Assembly (NCBI RefSeq): GCF_000764225.1 | Contig: NZ_JQED01000055.1 | Coordinates: forward strand, 310,001-374,000 | Direction: 5' to 3' | Length of the DNA stretch: 64,000 nt | Origin: Colwellia psychrerythraea | GTDB lineage: Bacteria > Pseudomonadota > Gammaproteobacteria > Enterobacterales > Alteromonadaceae | Shown: positions 17,068 to 26,361 of the stretch, piece after piece | How positions within the stretch are numbered: position 1 is the first letter of the stretch | Layout: every line of letters starts with the position of its first letter | The notes under the pieces: generated by a model | The model's input: the letters and a program-made list of their open reading frames with translations, nothing else | The model's database searches: none | What the model was told of the DNA's origin: nothing | Translations under genes and position numbers: made by a program

Positions 17068-18186
17068 ATGGCTGTAGTGATTAGTGGAACTGGGTTGTTT
17101 ACGCCAAGTCAGAGCATCACAAATGATGAATTAGTACACTGTTTTAACCAATACGTAGAGAAATTTAATCTTGCTCATAGTCAAGAGATTGAAGATGGTG
17201 AAATAGACGCGTTATCTCCTTCAGACAGCAGTTTTATAGAAAAAGCATCAGGTATAAAAAGTCGCTACGTCATGGAGAAAGAAAGTATTTTAAATGTCGA
17301 TATTATGTCGCCACGTTATATCGAACGAGAAAATGGCCAACTCTCTATGCAGGCGGAAATAGGCGTAGCAGCTGCTAAGGAAGCGATGTTAGCTGCCAAT
17401 AAAACGGCAGATGATATTGATCTGATTATTGTCGCTTGTGCTTATACTCAGCGTTCATACCCCGCCATGGCGATCGAAATACAAAATGCACTTGGTTGTG
17501 GCGGTTGGGGCTTTGATATGTTGGTGGCATGCTCGGCTGCTACATTTGGCATTATCAACGCGGCAAATGCTATCCGCAGCGGCACGGCAAAAACAGTGCT
17601 GGTTATAAATCCTGAAATCTTATCACCACAAATTAATTACCGAGATAGAGATAGTCATTTTATCTTTGGTGATGTAGCGACAGCATCGATCATTGAAGAT
17701 GAAAGTACTGCAAATGCGGAGCACGTGTTTAGAATTATCAGCGAAAAACCGATGACGAGTTTCTCTAATAATATTCGCAGTAATATTGGTTATATGAATA
17801 AATGTAGCCCAGAAAATTCAGAGCAAGATGATAAATACTTTATTCAGCAAGGGCGAAAAGTATTTAAAGAAGTATTACCTATGGTGTCTAATTTAATTAC
17901 CAGTGAAATGGATAAAATGGATTTAGGTGCCGCTGACATTAAGCGATTATATTTGCATCAAGCCAATATCAATATGAATAATTTCATTGGTAAAAAAGTA
18001 CTTGGCAGAGAGCCCAGTAGCGCTGAAGCCCCTATTATTTTAGATGAATACGCTAATACCAGTTCAGCAGGCTGTATTATCGCACTGCACAAAAATAAAC
18101 AGGATCTAGCAACTGGCGATAAGAGTGTATTATGTTCTTTTGGTGCCGGATATTCAGCATGTTGTTTGTTGTTGGAATATGTCTAA
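17068..18186 (+). CDS. Beta-ketoacyl-ACP synthase III-like protein
   Basis: Thiolase-fold condensing enzyme of the FabH-like group. From ATG 17068 (preceded by AAGAG) it has 372 residues; an upstream in-frame ATG at 17035 lacks a ribosome site. The Cys-His-Asn triad is intact: Cys155 in VACSAA, His297 in LHQAN and Asn330 in ANTSSAG. The long N-terminal insertion before residue 70 resembles the StlD/DarB-like subgroup more than housekeeping FabH (about 317 residues). No acyl carrier or other fatty-acid gene lies next to it, so its starter unit and product are unknown. Confidence 0.88.
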   Translation: MAVVISGTGLFTPSQSITNDELVHCFNQYVEKFNLAHSQEIEDGEIDALSPSDSSFIEKASGIKSRYVMEKESILNVDIMSPRYIERENGQLSMQAEIGVAAAKEAMLAANKTADDIDLIIVACAYTQRSYPAMAIEIQNALGCGGWGFDMLVACSAATFGIINAANAIRSGTAKTVLVINPEILSPQINYRDRDSHFIFGDVATASIIEDESTANAEHVFRIISEKPMTSFSNNIRSNIGYMNKCSPENSEQDDKYFIQQGRKVFKEVLPMVSNLITSEMDKMDLGAADIKRLYLHQANINMNNFIGKKVLGREPSSAEAPIILDEYANTSSAGCIIALHKNKQDLATGDKSVLCSFGAGYSACCLLLEYV

Positions 18187-18212
18187 AGTAGCCATTATGT
18201 AAAGTAGGAAGT

Positions 18213-18863
18213 ATGTCGCAATCTAACCTTTGGCAACTACACACTGAGACGGGAGACTTTGCAGAGCTTTGCAATGCCCTTTATCAGCGTGAAATTGCTC
18301 TTCTTGCCAAAGGTGATTTCGCAAATGTGCAATCTATACAAGCACGCTTAGAAAGTTTGTCTTATTATATCACTCGCACAGCCCATGCTATGGTAAAAGT
18401 CATCGGGCAAGGGCATTCGCCCTTGATGTTAGATACCCAAAATGCCAGTTGGTCAGCTAAACAAAGCAAACGAATGCCTTCATCAGGGCAAGAAACTGAG
18501 CAAGAATGTGCGAATACCATTTCTTGGTACTCGCAAAAAGATATTTATGTTGGACTAGTCGTACCTGTGTTGCTAACGGATCATATCATTATTGATTGCA
18601 TTGATCGTATCGACTTGGATAAACAGAGAATACGAACAAATGTTAGCGGTTGGTTTTCGCTGGCTGTAGATGAATTAGTCAATCAACAGCAAGGGGCGAA
18701 TAAGCGACTGCTAAAACCCAATAAAAAAATAATGACTTCAGCTTGTACAGGGCATTGCTGGCAGGGTAATAATAAACAACTTCCTATAATACCAACATTG
18801 AGAGAATTGTTACTATCTTGCTCAATTAATTGGAAAAACTTCAAAAAACCGTTAGCTATTTAA
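18213..18863 (+). CDS. Hypothetical protein
   Basis: A 216-residue protein I do not recognise. It seems soluble: no signal peptide or membrane helix. The N-terminal half looks helical (EIALLAKGDFANVQSIQARL), and the C-terminal third holds Cys in SACTGHCWQGN. GGAAGT precedes the ATG, and the gene starts 26 bp after the ketosynthase stop in the same direction, suggesting co-transcription. Its position before ftsB may be coincidental. Confidence 0.7.
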   Translation: MSQSNLWQLHTETGDFAELCNALYQREIALLAKGDFANVQSIQARLESLSYYITRTAHAMVKVIGQGHSPLMLDTQNASWSAKQSKRMPSSGQETEQECANTISWYSQKDIYVGLVVPVLLTDHIIIDCIDRIDLDKQRIRTNVSGWFSLAVDELVNQQQGANKRLLKPNKKIMTSACTGHCWQGNNKQLPIIPTLRELLLSCSINWKNFKKPLAI

Positions 18864-18932
18864 CTCTGCCTATAGATAGGTATAATAACGGTAATAATCT
18901 CGTATTTTTCTATACACTTTATTTAGGTTGTC

Positions 18933-19232
18933 ATGCGCGTATTTACAGCAATATTGCTGATATTATTAGTATTACTCCAATACCGACTTTGGTTTGGTAA
19001 AAATAGTGTGCCTGATTACCTTGTTCTAAAAGAAAGTGTTATTCACCAACAAAGTGCTAATGAGAAATTACAACAACGTAATAAGTTACTTTTTGCTGAT
19101 ACTGATGATTTAAAACTAGGGCTTGAGGCAATTGAAGAACGTGCCCGAAATGAGTTAGGTATGATCAAAGAGGGTGAAACATTCTTTCGACTTATCCCAA
19201 AAGAAAACAGTACCCGTAACGTAAATAATTAG
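18933..19232 (+). CDS. ftsB: Cell division protein FtsB
   Basis: Bitopic divisome protein of the FtsQLB complex that helps activate septal peptidoglycan synthesis. The 99 residues consist of an N-terminal transmembrane helix (about residues 4-20), a coiled coil with N-rich heptads (about 30-65), and the C-terminal block IEERARNELGMIKEGETFFRL characteristic of FtsB. It starts the conserved ftsB-ispD-ispF-truD-surE-pcm series. An extended -10-like GGTATAAT lies at 18879-18886. Confidence 0.96.
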   Translation: MRVFTAILLILLVLLQYRLWFGKNSVPDYLVLKESVIHQQSANEKLQQRNKLLFADTDDLKLGLEAIEERARNELGMIKEGETFFRLIPKENSTRNVNN

Positions 19233-19255
19233 ATGAAGAGCAAGGTAGTTTCTTA

Positions 19256-19996
19256 ATGGTGTCAGCGCTAAAGTTCATTGCTATTGTACCTGCTGCAGGC
19301 GTGGGGAAACGCATGCAGGCAAATTGTCCGAAACAATATCTTTGTATTAATAATGAAACGATTTTATCACATACCGTGATGAGATTATTAAGTCATCCTT
19401 TAATTAGCCAGGTCATTGTTGCTATAGGAGCTAATGATCAGTATTTTGCTGAGTCTTCCTTAGCACATCATAAAGACATCATTCGTGTCACGGGCGGCAC
19501 TGAACGTGTTGATTCAGTACTCAATGGTTTAAAAGCTGTCGACAGGAGTATATATCCTTGGGTATTAGTACATGATGCTGCGCGACCTTGTGTTACTCAT
19601 CAAGATATCGATAAGTTAATCAGTGAATGCTTATCTAACGATTACGGCGGTATTTTAGCTACACCTGTTAGAGATACCATGAAACGCGGCGTCCAGGCTA
19701 AAGATAATGCTAAGGATGAGAATATTACTATCTTGAGTACCGTTGAACGAGAGCAGTTATGGCATGCACTGACGCCACAAATGTATAAGACAGGTGAACT
19801 AACAAGGGCGATAGAGCAAGCACTGGAAAATGGGGTGAATATTACCGATGAGGCTTCAGCCATTGAACAGGCTAAATTACCTAGCTTATTAATCTCTGCC
19901 AGTAGTGAAAATATAAAAATAACGCAGCCTAATGATTTAGCACTAGCTGAATTTTATTTAAATAAGCAAAAAAATAATACTGATAAAGAGTGTTGA
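19256..19996 (+). CDS. ispD: 2-C-methyl-D-erythritol 4-phosphate cytidylyltransferase IspD
   Basis: Third enzyme of the MEP isoprenoid pathway, making CDP-ME from MEP and CTP. The 246-residue protein has the nucleotide-binding loop PAAGVGKRM near residues 12-20, the VHDAARPCV block near 101-109 and TDEASAIE near 195-202. It lies 23 bp after ftsB and before ispF, the usual gammaproteobacterial order. Confidence 0.97.
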   Translation: MVSALKFIAIVPAAGVGKRMQANCPKQYLCINNETILSHTVMRLLSHPLISQVIVAIGANDQYFAESSLAHHKDIIRVTGGTERVDSVLNGLKAVDRSIYPWVLVHDAARPCVTHQDIDKLISECLSNDYGGILATPVRDTMKRGVQAKDNAKDENITILSTVEREQLWHALTPQMYKTGELTRAIEQALENGVNITDEASAIEQAKLPSLLISASSENIKITQPNDLALAEFYLNKQKNNTDKEC

Positions 19997-20005
19997 TTGA
20001 AAAAG

Positions 20006-20023
20006 TTCACTTAATTAAGTGAA
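20006..20023. repeat. 18-bp perfect palindrome between ispD and ispF
   Basis: TTCACTTAATTAAGTGAA is completely self-complementary and sits in the 65-bp ispD-ispF gap. It may be an operator or a weak hairpin; nothing in the sequence distinguishes these. Confidence 0.5.
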
Positions 20024-20061
20024 TTAACTTAATTGCTATTACGAAGGAAAAGGACAACAAG

Positions 20062-20574
20062 ATGCGTATAGGTCATGGTTTTGATGTACACAAGTTTGGT
20101 GGCGAGGGGCCTTTAGTACTGGGGGGCGTGGAAATACCCTTTGAACAGGGTTTTATCGCGCATTCAGATGGCGATGTTGCCATACATGCACTTTGTGATG
20201 CTATCTTAGGCGCATTATGTTTAGCTGATATTGGAAATCACTTCCCTGATACTGACGGAAAATATGAAAATATTTCCAGTCGGATCCTACTTCGCCATGT
20301 TGTTTCATTAATGACAGATAATGGCTTTCAACTAGGTAATGCCGATATTACTATTGTCGCTCAAGCGCCGAAAATGGCGCCTCATTTACTCGCAATGCGA
20401 ACGTGTTTAAGTGATGATTTAAACGCAACGCTTGGACAAGTTAATGTCAAAGCCACAACGACGGAAAAGTTAGGTTATACCGGACGAAAAGAAGGTATTT
20501 CAGTACATGCTGTTGTCTTATTGGTTGCAATAGAAAATCCTTTGCCTCTTATTGAAGAAGTACAAAATATTTAA
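20062..20574 (+). CDS. ispF: 2-C-methyl-D-erythritol 2,4-cyclodiphosphate synthase IspF
   Basis: MEP-pathway enzyme that cyclises CDP-ME 2-phosphate. Zinc ligands are visible in GFDVH (residues 6-10) and near residue 42, and HSDGDV (about 34-39) carries substrate-binding residues. KATTTEKLGYTGRKEGI near the C terminus is the family signature. At 170 residues it is slightly longer than usual because of a C-terminal tail. A strong AAGGAAAAGG ribosome site precedes it. Confidence 0.97.
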   Translation: MRIGHGFDVHKFGGEGPLVLGGVEIPFEQGFIAHSDGDVAIHALCDAILGALCLADIGNHFPDTDGKYENISSRILLRHVVSLMTDNGFQLGNADITIVAQAPKMAPHLLAMRTCLSDDLNATLGQVNVKATTTEKLGYTGRKEGISVHAVVLLVAIENPLPLIEEVQNI

Positions 20575-20629
20575 CTGGTTTAATTACCATTATTGCTGAA
20601 ATATGCAGAATTAAAAGAAGATTGATAAC

Positions 20630-21712
20630 ATGTTAATTGAACAAGCCTACTTTCACGGTAAGCCAGAATCTAATGGTTTATTGCGTAGCCAAATAAGTGA
20701 CTTTAAAGTATTTGAAGAGTTACCTTTTTCACCCTGCGGTGAAGGGGAACACTTATTTATTCATATTAAAAAAACCGGTGCTAATACTCTATTTGTTGCG
20801 CGAGAGCTTGCTAAGTATTTTGGTGTAAAAGAACAACTCGTTTCTTATGCTGGTTTAAAAGATCGGTTTGCGGTCACTGAGCAGTGGTTTGGTGTTCATG
20901 TTCCAGGTAAGCAAGAATATAATTTAGACGACTTGCATATTGAAGGTGTAGAGATCCTTTCTTACAAGCGACACAATAAAAAATTGCGAACAGGTGCGTT
21001 AACCGGTAACCGCTTTGAGCTTATTTTACGTGATGTGACTGCTATCAAAGCGTTTACAGAGCGCTGGCAAAAGATTGTTGAACAAGGTGTTCCTAATTAT
21101 TTTGGCGAGCAACGTTTTGGTATTGGTGGTGGTAATATTGAACGTGCTTTATCTTTATTTTCCGGGCAAAAAGTAAAAGATAAGAAAAAGCGCGGTATCT
21201 ATTTATCGGCAGCCCGCTCACATATTTTTAACAGTGTGATCAATGAACGTATTCTACAGAAATCTTTTGATAAAGTTGCTGTGGGGGATGTGTTGATGCT
21301 GGCAGGGACACAATCAGTATTTCACCTTGATGAAATAGATAGTTCTGTTAATCAACGCTTTATGGATAAGGATGTTGATATAACCGCACCTATGTGGGGA
21401 GCTGGTAAACTAATGACCAGTAATGATCCGCTTGTTTTAGAAAAAGAAGTGGCCGCAAAAAATAAAGAGTTTTGTGAAGGGTTACCACGTTTTGGGCTAA
21501 AACAAGAACGACGTCGTATTCGATTATCCGTTAGCCGTAGCGATATTGAATTACTCTCTTCGGATGACAATAACAATGCAGTAAAAATTAGTTTCTTTTT
21601 ACCATCTGGATGTTATGCCACTACGGTATTACGTGAGTTATTGAATTATCAAGATATGACAAGCCGTATTGATAAAAGAGAAACAACTGCGAACACAAGC
21701 CAGCAGGATTGA
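20630..21712 (+). CDS. truD: tRNA pseudouridine(13) synthase TruD
   Basis: Isomerises U13 in tRNA-Glu. The 360-residue protein has the catalytic aspartate in AGLKDRFAVTEQWF (about residues 75-88) and the TruD motif NYFGEQRFG (about 156-164). It has the TRUD insertion domain in the middle. It sits between ispF and surE as in Vibrio and E. coli. The start follows AGAAGA. Confidence 0.96.
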   Translation: MLIEQAYFHGKPESNGLLRSQISDFKVFEELPFSPCGEGEHLFIHIKKTGANTLFVARELAKYFGVKEQLVSYAGLKDRFAVTEQWFGVHVPGKQEYNLDDLHIEGVEILSYKRHNKKLRTGALTGNRFELILRDVTAIKAFTERWQKIVEQGVPNYFGEQRFGIGGGNIERALSLFSGQKVKDKKKRGIYLSAARSHIFNSVINERILQKSFDKVAVGDVLMLAGTQSVFHLDEIDSSVNQRFMDKDVDITAPMWGAGKLMTSNDPLVLEKEVAAKNKEFCEGLPRFGLKQERRRIRLSVSRSDIELLSSDDNNNAVKISFFLPSGCYATTVLRELLNYQDMTSRIDKRETTANTSQQD

Positions 21713-21748
21713 GCATAAATTATGGATGAAGAAAGTTTAACGAGTAAG

Positions 21749-22504
21749 ATGAAAATATTATTGAGTAATGATGATGGCGTGAACGCATTAGGTATTAAAG
21801 TACTTTTTGATGAACTCGTTAAGCACTTTACGGTACACGTTGTAGCGCCTGATAGGAATTGTAGTGGTGCTAGCAACTCTTTAACTTTACTAAACCCTTT
21901 AAGGGCAGAGTACTTAGATAGTGGTTTTATTTCGGTTAACGGTACACCGACTGACTCAGTTCACTTAGGTAGTAGTCAGCTTTTTACTGATTGTGATTTA
22001 GTTGTTGCTGGTATTAATAAAGGCGCTAACTTAGGTGATGATACTCTTTATTCAGGCACTGTAGCAGCAGCAACTGAAGGCCGTCACATGGGGATGCCAG
22101 CGATTGCAGTTTCTTTGGCAGGCAAAAATGAACAATATTATCAAACGGCTGCAATTGTTACTTCAAAGATAATAAAACGTCTTCGTACCCATCCATTACC
22201 TTCCGACCAAATTTTAAATATCAATGTCCCAGACATTCCATTAGCTGAGTTAAAAGGAATAAAGGTAACGCGTTTGGGCCATCGCCATCAAGCTGAGCGT
22301 ATGAAAAAAATGCAAGATCCATGGCAGCGTGATATTTATTGGTATGGCGTGTTAGGACAAGAGCTCGATGGTGGAGAAGGAACTGACTTCCATGCAGTCG
22401 CTAATGGTTATGCGTCTGTAACACCACTTACAGTTGATATGACTGCTCATCGTAGTATAGAACATATTAAAAGTTGGCTTACTGAGCTTAACTTATCAGA
22501 TTAA
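21749..22504 (+). CDS. surE: 5'/3'-nucleotidase SurE
   Basis: Divalent-metal phosphatase acting on nucleoside monophosphates and related to stationary-phase survival. The conserved start MKILLSNDDGVNALGI carries the metal-binding NDDG; further motifs are APDRNCSGASN, VNGTPTDSV, GINKGANLGDDTLYSGTV. An in-frame ATG lies nine codons upstream at 21722, but homologues begin at MKILLSNDDG, so 21749 is preferred. The 251 residues match the family. Neighbours are truD and pcm. Confidence 0.96.
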   Translation: MKILLSNDDGVNALGIKVLFDELVKHFTVHVVAPDRNCSGASNSLTLLNPLRAEYLDSGFISVNGTPTDSVHLGSSQLFTDCDLVVAGINKGANLGDDTLYSGTVAAATEGRHMGMPAIAVSLAGKNEQYYQTAAIVTSKIIKRLRTHPLPSDQILNINVPDIPLAELKGIKVTRLGHRHQAERMKKMQDPWQRDIYWYGVLGQELDGGEGTDFHAVANGYASVTPLTVDMTAHRSIEHIKSWLTELNLSD

Positions 22505-22519
22505 ATCGGATGTATTCTT

Positions 22520-23173
22520 ATGATGTCTAGTCGCATAGGCGGAAAATCAAAGCGCAGTGGAGAGTTACTGGCGCACAAGCTACAAAGTGAAGGTATTAGC
22601 AATACAGCTGTATTACAAGCGATTGCTCATTCACCTAGACACATTTTTGTGCCCGAAATTTTGGCTCACAAAGCCTATGACAATACGGCCTTACCCATTG
22701 GACAAGGGCAAACTATTTCACAGCCCTATATTGTAGCTAAAATGTCAGAGTTATTATTAGCTGACGGTCGACCACAAAATATACTAGAGATAGGCACAGG
22801 CTCAGGTTATCAAACATCTATTTTAGCTCAACTAACCGATAAGGTTTTTTCAGTTGAAAGGATCAAGGCATTACAATGGCAAGCAAAGCGTTGTCTGCGC
22901 GCGATGGATTTGCACAATGTGGCAATGAAACATGGTGATGGTTGGCAGGGTTGGCGAAGTAAAGGACCCTTTGACGCTATCATTGTTACTGCGGCGCCCT
23001 CAAGTGTGCCACCTGCTTTATTAGAGCAGTTAGCTGAAGGTGGGCGTTTAATTATCCCCGTTGGAGAACAAACTCAAATTTTAAAGCTGATTACACGTGA
23101 TGGCGATGCATTCAACGAGCAGCAAATAGAGGCTGTACGTTTTGTCCCTTTAGTACCCGGAGATTTATTGTAG
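22520..23173 (+). CDS. pcm: Protein-L-isoaspartate O-methyltransferase Pcm
   Basis: SAM-dependent repair enzyme that methylates isoaspartyl residues in damaged proteins. The 217 residues show TALPIGQGQTISQPYIVAKM (substrate loop), the SAM-binding motif ILEIGTGSGYQT near residues 91-102, and DAIIVTAAPSSVP near 152-164. It begins 15 bp after surE and overlaps the next gene by one base (TAGTG). Confidence 0.97.
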   Translation: MMSSRIGGKSKRSGELLAHKLQSEGISNTAVLQAIAHSPRHIFVPEILAHKAYDNTALPIGQGQTISQPYIVAKMSELLLADGRPQNILEIGTGSGYQTSILAQLTDKVFSVERIKALQWQAKRCLRAMDLHNVAMKHGDGWQGWRSKGPFDAIIVTAAPSSVPPALLEQLAEGGRLIIPVGEQTQILKLITRDGDAFNEQQIEAVRFVPLVPGDLL

Positions 23174-23751
23174 TGAAAATTTTTTCTAGTCTATATCAGT
23201 GGACTTTACGTTGGGCAGAGCATCAGTTTGCCCCGCGCTTCTTAGCAGCTCTTACCTTTGCAGAGTCCATTTTTTTTCCTATTCCACCAGATGTTTTACT
23301 AGCACCTATGGTATTAGCTAAGCCTCAAAAGGCATGGTATTTTGCTGGAATTACTACCCTAGCTTCAATTCTAGGCGGAGCAGTTGGTTATTGGCTTGGC
23401 TATTTAATGTTTGAACCATGGATTCAGCCACTCATTTCTAATTTCGGTTATCAAGCGCGTTTTGATACAGCTATTAGTTGGTTTAATGAATGGGGGGTTT
23501 GGGTGGTGTTTATTGCTGGTTTTTCACCAATACCTTATAAATTATTTACTGTGAGTGCGGGCTTTTTGCATATGGCTTTCCTGCCGTTTTTTATTGCTTC
23601 AGCAATAGGCAGAGGTTTGCGTTTTTTCCTTGTGGCAGGACTGATCAAGTGGGGAGGGAGTGCTATGGAGCAAAAAATAAAGCAATGGGTTGATGTGTTG
23701 GGCTGGGGAATTGTAGGTGCACTCGTTGTTGGCTATTTCGCTTTACGTTAA
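23173..23751 (+). CDS. yqaA: DedA/YqaA family membrane protein
   Basis: Inner-membrane protein of the VTT/DedA superfamily. The 192 residues have several hydrophobic segments and the family stretch AESIFFPIPPDVLLAP near residues 30-45, plus GFSPIPYKLFTVSAG near 115-129. It starts with GTG sharing one base with the pcm stop, so translation is coupled. This pcm-yqaA-nlpD-rpoS order is common in marine gammaproteobacteria. A lipid-scrambling role is known for some relatives but unproven for this branch. Confidence 0.92.
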   Translation: MKIFSSLYQWTLRWAEHQFAPRFLAALTFAESIFFPIPPDVLLAPMVLAKPQKAWYFAGITTLASILGGAVGYWLGYLMFEPWIQPLISNFGYQARFDTAISWFNEWGVWVVFIAGFSPIPYKLFTVSAGFLHMAFLPFFIASAIGRGLRFFLVAGLIKWGGSAMEQKIKQWVDVLGWGIVGALVVGYFALR

Positions 23752-23836
23752 GGTGAATTGATATTAGGTCCATATGCATAAGTATTGATAAGGGTTGTTT
23801 GGGATCTGCAGTGAGAAATACTGTAGTGGATTTCTT

Positions 23837-24700
23837 ATGAGCTTTTTTCATCTAGCTAAACATATAATGCTGTACCTTGGTTTAGCGATTGCTCTTTTCT
23901 CTTGTAGTAGTCGGAACACCCCTGCTCCAGTATCGAGTATCCATAGTAGTAGCGTGCTTGGCGAGCGAAATAGGGATAGCATTAAAGCTTCTCAATACCT
24001 TGTTAAAAAAGGAGAAACGCTTTATTCAATTGCTTGGCGGGCAAATTCAGATGTTAGAAAAATTGCTCGGCTAAATAAAATCTCCTCGCCGTATCGAATA
24101 TACCCGGGACAAAAATTATTTCTAGTTGAACCCAAGGTTAAAAAAACAGCGCAGGTTAGTAAAACCAAGGTATCACATAAAAATTCGACTAAAAGCTCTA
24201 CAGCCAACAAAAAAAATAGCACAAAAAATACACTTGCATCTACTAAAAAGCAGGCGTATGGTGAAAATGTAAGCACTCGAAAATCATACCAAAACAGCAC
24301 ATTAGCATCAGAAAAGTTTTCACAGAAAATTAGTCGATGGCAATGGCCAGTGAAAGGTAAAGTTGTAGAGTATTTTTCAAATAGTGCACAAGGTAATAAA
24401 GGCATTGATATTACTGGTCGACGTGGTACAAAAATTAAAGCGTCGACGACAGGTAAAGTGGTATATGCAGGTAATGCTCTAAGAGGCTACGGTAAACTTA
24501 TTATTATAAAGCATAATGAAGATTACTTAAGTGCTTATGCCCACAATGATCGTATTCTCGTTAAAGAGCAACAGATAATAAATATCGGGGATGTTATTGC
24601 CACTATGGGGGACACAGACGCCAACAAAGTAATGCTTCATTTTGAAATACGCTTTCGTGGAAAATCAGTTAACCCTTTAAAATATTTACCGAAAAGATAA
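23837..24700 (+). CDS. nlpD: Lipoprotein NlpD, LysM and M23 domains
   Basis: Outer-membrane lipoprotein expected to activate the amidase AmiC during cell separation. From ATG 23837 it has 287 residues. A lipobox LFSC places lipidated Cys at residue 23. A LysM peptidoglycan-binding repeat (LVKKGETLYSIAWRAN, about 54-97) is followed by a Lys/Ser/Thr-rich linker and an M23 domain. The first metal motif HxGxD reads NKGID, so the M23 site is degenerate, as in activators. The longer frame from TTG 23795 would bury the signal peptide. Confidence 0.93.
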   Translation: MSFFHLAKHIMLYLGLAIALFSCSSRNTPAPVSSIHSSSVLGERNRDSIKASQYLVKKGETLYSIAWRANSDVRKIARLNKISSPYRIYPGQKLFLVEPKVKKTAQVSKTKVSHKNSTKSSTANKKNSTKNTLASTKKQAYGENVSTRKSYQNSTLASEKFSQKISRWQWPVKGKVVEYFSNSAQGNKGIDITGRRGTKIKASTTGKVVYAGNALRGYGKLIIIKHNEDYLSAYAHNDRILVKEQQIINIGDVIATMGDTDANKVMLHFEIRFRGKSVNPLKYLPKR

Positions 24701-24810
24701 AACTATAATTTAAAAACTGTAAATAATACACCTTAAGATAAATACTAAAAGTCGGAGTTGTCGTGAATATTTAAAACTAAAATTAAGCTTTGCAAATTTG
24801 GGAGAATAGC

Positions 24811-25701
24811 ATGGTCAAATTAAAAGAAGAAAAAAAAACGATTGAATCGAAGGAAGATGCACCGTCAAACCTAGACGCTACACAGATTTATTTAAGTGAA
24901 ATAGGTTTTTCACCGCTATTAACTGCTGAAGAGGAAGTATACTTTTCGCGCTTAGCCCTTAAAGGGGACGAACCATCTAGAAAACGTATGATTGAAAGTA
25001 ATTTACGTTTAGTTGTGAAAATAGCCAGACGCTATAACAATCGTGGTTTACCTTTACTCGATTTAATTGAAGAAGGAAACTTAGGCTTAATTCGAGCTGT
25101 AGAAAAATTTGACCCTGAGCGAGGCTTCCGTTTTTCAACTTATGCCACTTGGTGGATACGCCAAACTATAGAACGGGCAATAATGAATCAAACCCGTACT
25201 ATTCGACTCCCCATACATGTTGTTAAAGAGCTTAATATCTATTTACGTGCTTCGCGTGAATTAATTCAAAAACTTGATCACGAACCTACCGCCGAAGATA
25301 TTGCATTGCACCTAGATAGACCTGTAGCCGATGTTAATAAGATGCTGCGTTTAAATGAACGTATTGCTTCTGTGGATACCCCCTTTGCAGGCGAGTCAGA
25401 TAAAGCTCTGTTAGATGTTATCGCAGATGAAAAAAGTACTGGTCCTGAAAGTGATTTGCAGTCAGAAGATATGAGTAATAATATTGTTCATTGGTTAAAT
25501 GAGCTCAATACTAAGCAAAGAGAAGTCTTGGCAAGGCGTTTTGGTTTACTTGGCTATGAAGCATCGACGTTAGAAAATGTTGGTCGTGAAATAGGGTTGA
25601 CACGTGAACGTGTACGCCAAATTCAAGTCGAAGCGTTAAAACGTCTACGTGACATTTTATCCCAACAAAATTTGTCAATAGAGGCTATTTTCCAAGCCTA
25701 A
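24811..25701 (+). CDS. rpoS: RNA polymerase sigma factor RpoS
   Basis: Stationary-phase and stress sigma factor. The 296-residue protein from ATG 24811 (ribosome site GGGAG) contains region 1.2 (DATQIYLSEIGFSPLLTAEE), region 2 with RFSTYATWWIRQTIERAI, region 3, and region 4 with LTRERVRQIQVEALKRLR. These blocks and the nlpD neighbour separate it from RpoD and RpoH. The longer frame from TTG 24790 is not supported. In relatives rpoS transcription starts inside nlpD. Confidence 0.97.
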   Translation: MVKLKEEKKTIESKEDAPSNLDATQIYLSEIGFSPLLTAEEEVYFSRLALKGDEPSRKRMIESNLRLVVKIARRYNNRGLPLLDLIEEGNLGLIRAVEKFDPERGFRFSTYATWWIRQTIERAIMNQTRTIRLPIHVVKELNIYLRASRELIQKLDHEPTAEDIALHLDRPVADVNKMLRLNERIASVDTPFAGESDKALLDVIADEKSTGPESDLQSEDMSNNIVHWLNELNTKQREVLARRFGLLGYEASTLENVGREIGLTRERVRQIQVEALKRLRDILSQQNLSIEAIFQA

Positions 25702-25761
25702 ATTGGATTAATCTTAAAATAAGACACCTGTAATTATTTTCATTCATTATTACACATTCAA

Positions 25762-25788
25762 AAGCAGCATTTATCGGCTGCTTTTTTT
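25762..25788 (+). terminator. Terminator of rpoS
   Basis: AAGCAGC pairs with GCTGCTT around an 8-nt loop and is followed by T residues, 60 bp after the rpoS stop. Confidence 0.88.
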
Positions 25789-26361
25789 ATGTCTTAAATT
25801 CATATCGTGAAATACTTCATAGATTGTAAAATAGCACAAGCTATAGTGAATTGAGCTTTCACTTATAACACCTTTTTTACAAGTTGGTCGATTGGTATTG
25901 ACTTATTTTATAGCCCTCTGTGCAGCTATTGACTATTAAATGGTTTTGACGCCAGGTACTTGGAATTCGCTGGTATAAAAATAGTTACTGACGCTTTGAT
26001 AAATAAAGTGTGATGTCCAATTTATATCTTTTGTCCTACCAAGGTCTTATTTACAAAATTAAATTATCAGCTAGAGCTGCGCAAAATAGACATTTATTGA
26101 CGTAAATAGTAATGAAAAATTTAAAATGTCCGTAGAATAAAAAGGTCGTTTTGTGGTAATATCGCGCCAGAAAATTTTAACTTAGAGCCAGTGGGTCTTT
26201 TTCTTTAGTGGTAACGCTATAGTTAATTCCTTACTGAAATACACTGAAATTGGTGACTTAAATTTTATCTAATTGATATTTAGGCTTTTTATGCTTTGAT
26301 ATTCATTAGATAAACTAATGAACTAATTTTTATACTCCCATCAAAAGTAGTGCAAGTGTTT
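25789..26361. other. Long leader region before nqrA, no gene seen
   Basis: About 570 bases between the rpoS terminator and nqrA. Only very short frames without ribosome sites are present. A GTGGTAATAT-CGCGCC stretch near 26153-26168 resembles a -10 region with a GC-rich start site, similar to that in front of thiI, which would give nqrA a leader of about 200 nt. No riboswitch fold was recognised. Confidence 0.4.

Noticed and set aside
26012..26104. Short ATG frame of about 30 codons in the leader before nqrA
   Set aside because: No good ribosome site and no features of a known leader peptide.
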